A DNA stretch of 64,000 bases, from contig NC_092575.1 of NCBI RefSeq assembly GCF_037975245.1, forward strand, positions 8,960,001 to 9,024,000. The letters are read 5' to 3'. The notes under the pieces were generated by a model. That model was not told the DNA's origin. It did no database searches and saw nothing but the letters and a program-made list of their open reading frames with translations. A program made the position numbers and the translations under genes. Positions 60,758 to 64,000 of the stretch are shown in pieces. Source of the stretch: Apostichopus japonicus (taxonomy: Eukaryota; Echinodermata; Holothuroidea; Aspidochirotida; Stichopodidae). Positions within the stretch are counted from its first letter, which is position 1; every line of letters starts with the position of its first letter.

Positions 60758-62570
60758 TTTCCATGAAATCGTAACCTATGCATTCATGCAGGTGGAGAGT
60801 GTGTGTGTGTGTGTGTGTGTGTGTGACGCCTGGCTTGTAAACACGGTATCTCAAGTAGGGAAGCTTGGACCAATCTAATATTTGGTGTATATGAGTACCA
60901 CATTGAGCAGATGTGCCCTATTTTTTGTGTTGCCTGTGAAGGTCACCAAAGGTCAGTTAGAGGCCAAAAACCAAAATATTAAAACAAGCAATAACTCCCA
61001 TTGACATGATCCGACATGGATGATATTTTGGGACCAGTTGTGAATGGGGTAAGGGATCATTTCAAAACATAACGGTCATGTGATCCAAGGTCAACAAAGG
61101 TCAATCAGGTGTCAAAAACTGGTATTTTTGCAATAACTTGAGAACCAAATGTCCGTGAAGGTTGGGAGTTACGCTATTGTAATCAGGGAGTCGACCCGCA
61201 TCTAGGTGACCTTTGACCTCTGGTTGACCTCTGGTGACGTTTATCAGTTTTTTGGGTTATTTGAATTTTCGTGGCCATAATCGGATCTCAAAGGTACCTT
61301 CCGATCAAAATGGTCCATAGTTGACCCCTGTGCGACCTTCGTGTGCGAAGTTATCAGAGGTCAATGTTTTTGTTTTTTAATAAGTACAGTAAGGATGGTC
61401 GCACAGACTTGTCATGTTGCTTTTTGGAATCAGCGTGTAGGCCAAACAAATTTTAGAACAGAGTACACCTTATCAAGAGGAACATTTTTGATAAAACCAT
61501 CATGTCATCCAAGGTCATTCCAGGTTGATTATGTGCAAAAAACTGCCAGCTTATGCTAATTTTTGCAACAACTTCTAGTCACGTAGTCTGACATGGCTGG
61601 TATATAAGGACAAGATGTGAATGGAGTAGGGACACATTTTCAAAAATAACCGTCATGTGATCCAAGGTTACCAAAGGTCATTTATGGGTCAAAATGTGTT
61701 TTTTCCCCTCAATAACTTGTGAAACTACCACTGACAGGGTCCGACATGGTTGATATTTTGGGACTAGTTGTGAATGGGGTAAAGGATCGTTTCTAAACAT
61801 AACGGTAATATGATCCAAGGTCAACAAAGGTCAATTAGGGGTCAAAAACTAGTATTTTTGCAGTAGAACGTGAGAACCAAATGTCCAGCAAGGTTGGGAT
61901 TTTAGGACAGGAGTGCACATCATCAAGAGGAACATTTTTGATCAAAACCATTAGGTCATTCAAGGTTGATTAAGTGCCAAAAACTCCCAACTTATGCTAA
62001 TTTTTGCAACAACTTCTAGTCACAAAGTCTGACATGGCTGGTATATTAGGACAAGTTGTGATGAAGTAGGGACACATTTTCCAAAATAACTGTGATGTGA
62101 TCCAAGGTCACCAAAGGTAATTTATGGGTCAAAATGTGTTTTTTCCCGATAACTTGTGAAACTACCACTGACAGGGTTGAGAGTTACGCTACTGTAATAC
62201 AATAGTCGAACTGCATTTGGGTGACCTTTGACCTCAGGTTGACCTCCAGTGACCTGTATTAGCTTCTTTCAAGTTGATTCTTTGAAGTTTCGTGGGCATA
62301 TTCCAATCTAACTTGTCCATAAGTGGATTCCTCTGCAACCCTAATGTGCGAAGTTATTAGAGAGATTTGGTTTGGTTTTGTAATACTTGGTGTGTGGATT
62401 CATAACATTGAGTACAAGAACCCTATTGCTTTTGATGGAGGTGTGTATAACCACGTACAGTAGACTGACCTGTGTTAGCATGCCATAGTGTTATTGTAAC
62501 AGCTAGTTCTGGTTATACTAGCAAGCAGAAGTCTAGTGTATTGAAGTCATCGAAACCTCAATGCAATTTG
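60758..62570. repeat. Inserted degenerate repeats rich in AGGTCA half-sites
   Basis: This block separates two parts of the LINE that should be contiguous (NALQHLN near 62580 and NGKAP near 60750), so it arrived as an insertion; both edges are approximate. It opens with a GT microsatellite (60799-60825). It then holds diverged copies of a ~150-bp unit with the order GACATGG(T/C)TG(A/G)TAT, GTTGTGAATGGGGTA, CATGTGATCCAAGGTCA, AAAGGTCA and AATAACTTG, starting near 61009, 61587, 61740 and 62030. Half-sites pair as AGGTCA-4-AGGTCA at 60940-60955, 61088-61103 and 61818-61833, with one-mismatch versions at 61665-61680 and 62105-62120. TGACCT-1-TGACCT occurs at 61207-61219 and 62222-62234. No coding sequence is recognised. 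Confidence 0.75.
60799..60825. repeat. GT microsatellite
   Basis: An uninterrupted run of GT dinucleotides of about 27 bp near the left edge of the insertion in the RTE-like LINE. Confidence 0.95.
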
Positions 62571-64000
62571 CATTCTGGTTTAGGTGCTGTAATGCATTAT
62601 GTATTTCATATAGGCTTGGTTCCTCAATATCAATTTCCTCTATTGGATAATTGTCCTCATCATCTACAGTTAGTGGATTCATTGGTTCCGGTCTATTTAA
62701 AATATCAGTGAAGTACTCTCTGTCCATCTTTCCATTACTTCATCCATACTGCTGACTAGGTGTCTGTCTTTATTCATAATGGAAACACACTCTCTTGGCT
62801 TTTCATTACAAAGGGTCTTTGTAAGTCTGTATAATGCTTGCATATTCTGACTGGATGCAGCGGTTTCAGCTTCTTTTGCAATACTTTCAACCCAATGCCT
62901 CTTGTCGGCTCCAATAAACCTCTTCACTTCTCTGTCTTTCTCTTTATAGTCATCTTTTAAACTTCTCTTTATTCTCTCTGATCTAGTACCGAGAATTTTG
63001 CTATTTAAATCAGTTCTTTGTGCAATCATTTCCCAAGTCTCTTCACGTATCCATGGTTTCTTCCTCTTCCTCTTTTTGCCTAGAACCTGCTCAGCTGCCT
63101 CCGTGTACACTCTTTCCATTTGTTTGCATGCTTTCTCAATTGTGTCCAGATCATTTTCAATATTTTCGCATCCTTCTACTTCATCTTCCAGTACCTGGTA
63201 CATGTTTCTCACGGTTGTAATGAACTCTGCCCTCACTGCATGATTTCACAGTCTGTCACTATCATATCTAGCACGCACATTTTCTGTTCTCTTCACTACC
63301 TTTTTAAGCTTTAACTTAATTGTGGTACACAGTAGATAGTGGTCGCTTCCAACAACAGCTGACCTCAATACTCTAGTGTCTAGAACTGAGCTTCTAAATC
63401 TCCTGTTAATCAACACATGGTCAATCTGATTAAATGTTCTCTCATCTGGTGACACCAACATGGCCTTGTGAATTCTCTTATGGGGAAATAGTGTTCCTGT
63501 GATCACAAGTTTGTTGGAATCCCACAAGCTGCATAGACGTTCTCCGTTATCATTTCTTGTGCCCAATCCATGGCTACCCATTACCCTATCGTATTGGTTA
63601 GTCTAGTCTCCAACTTTTGCATTCATATCGCCTGTAACAACCAGCATGTCATGTTTGTGTATTTGATCCAACACACCCTGAAATGTTGTATAGAATTCGT
63701 CTTTTGTTACATCATCTGCAGTTTCAGTGGGTGCATAGACGTGGAGCATAGACATCTTGATGTGTTTGGAGAAAAATCTGGCTTTGATGATTCAATTGCA
63801 CACAGGTGTCCAGTCGATTAAAGCTCTAGCTGCTTCTTTTGACAACATAATTGCCACACCCTCCCTATGAATGTCATCATCGCTTCCTGAATACAGCACT
63901 GTTTCGCCACTTGCAAGTTGCAACTTTCCTTGTCCAGTCCAATGACTCTCACTGATTCCTAAAATTTGAATCTGCTTCAAATTCATCTCTTTCGCTACTT

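Larger units (their letters stand above)
58971..64000 (-). pseudogene. RTE-like non-LTR retrotransposon with nested insertions, 5' end outside the window
   Basis: On the minus strand an AP-endonuclease begins beyond the window. It shows GISESHWTGQGKLQ (about 63950), MLVVTGDMNAKVGD (about 63645-63605) and VGSDHYLL (SDH at 63347-63339). A linker of some 180 residues follows (63236-62697, LGKKRKRKKPWIREETWEM). The reverse transcriptase has ITAELLKADKEFTATKIKQL (about 60735-60670), KNWRGITLLSVTSKIL, EQAGFRKGRGTTEQ, KAFDSIHRESLW, GVKQGCNMSGFLF and the catalytic DFADDIALMSS (FADD at 59767-59756). The C-terminal part (59381-58980) has FHNKCLRRVLGIRWQERVS and GRRKRGRPNTTWRRTV and ends at 58980, followed by TGATGATGA-type 3' sequence. 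The family looks like the RTE clade, to which CFDP2/BovB-type endonucleases belong; the clade is from memory. In-frame stops (after TPVCN and KVGD), a frameshift at about 59380 and two insertions (60064-60350 and about 60758-62570) make it non-functional. Confidence 0.88.

Noticed and set aside
62472-63821. Plus-strand frames of 60-83 codons in the right-end region
   Set aside because: They are antisense shadows of the minus-strand endonuclease and linker of the RTE-like LINE.

Overview
This is eukaryotic, repeat-dominated DNA. I recognise no host protein-coding gene, rRNA, tRNA or CRISPR array. The retroelement mix (CR1/L2-like, RTE-like with a CFDP2/BovB-type endonuclease, DIRS-like), the non-autonomous hAT elements and the many 'gcctaacc/aggcctag' motifs fit a marine invertebrate, perhaps an echinoderm. 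The taxon is inference only.

Layout. 1-5.2 kb: a decayed non-LTR retrotransposon (minus strand) in otherwise featureless AT-rich DNA. 5.2-28.3 kb: a tandem array of about 60 units of 345-415 bp. Each unit has a CAA-rich block, a GTTTG-rich block and a sequence that looks like an intron 3' end (branch-like A, polypyrimidine tract, AG). Within it lies a 2,027-bp higher-order repeat with four nearly identical copies. 28.3-29.5 kb: a spacer with a fold-back palindrome. 29.5-44.4 kb: a second, unrelated, CpG-rich array with a ~295-bp monomer, inverted monomers at its left edge, 2,358-bp higher-order copies and a local inverted duplication. 44.6-48.9 kb: a third array of 15 monomers of ~300 bp, each with a GC-box-like and a nuclear-receptor-like motif. 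Three unrelated satellites thus fill about 42 of the 64 kb, which suggests heterochromatin, such as a pericentromeric or subtelomeric block.

48.9-64 kb is a graveyard of mobile elements with readable nesting: a 2.2-kb element flanked by a 10-bp direct repeat that contains a 5'-truncated CR1/L2-like LINE; a 914-bp hAT element with a perfect 16-bp terminal inverted repeat and a perfect 8-bp target duplication; a degenerate DIRS-like element; a duplicated dispersed repeat; and an RTE-like LINE running off the right edge, itself split by a 287-bp element (perfect 8-bp target duplication) and by ~1.8 kb of repeats rich in AGGTCA half-sites.

No intact autonomous element and no multi-gene system was found. 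The least ordinary signals are the first array, where a splice-acceptor-like module is amplified about 60-fold, and the inverted duplication inside the second array. The long open frames in both arrays follow from low-complexity or periodic sequence and are not reported as genes.
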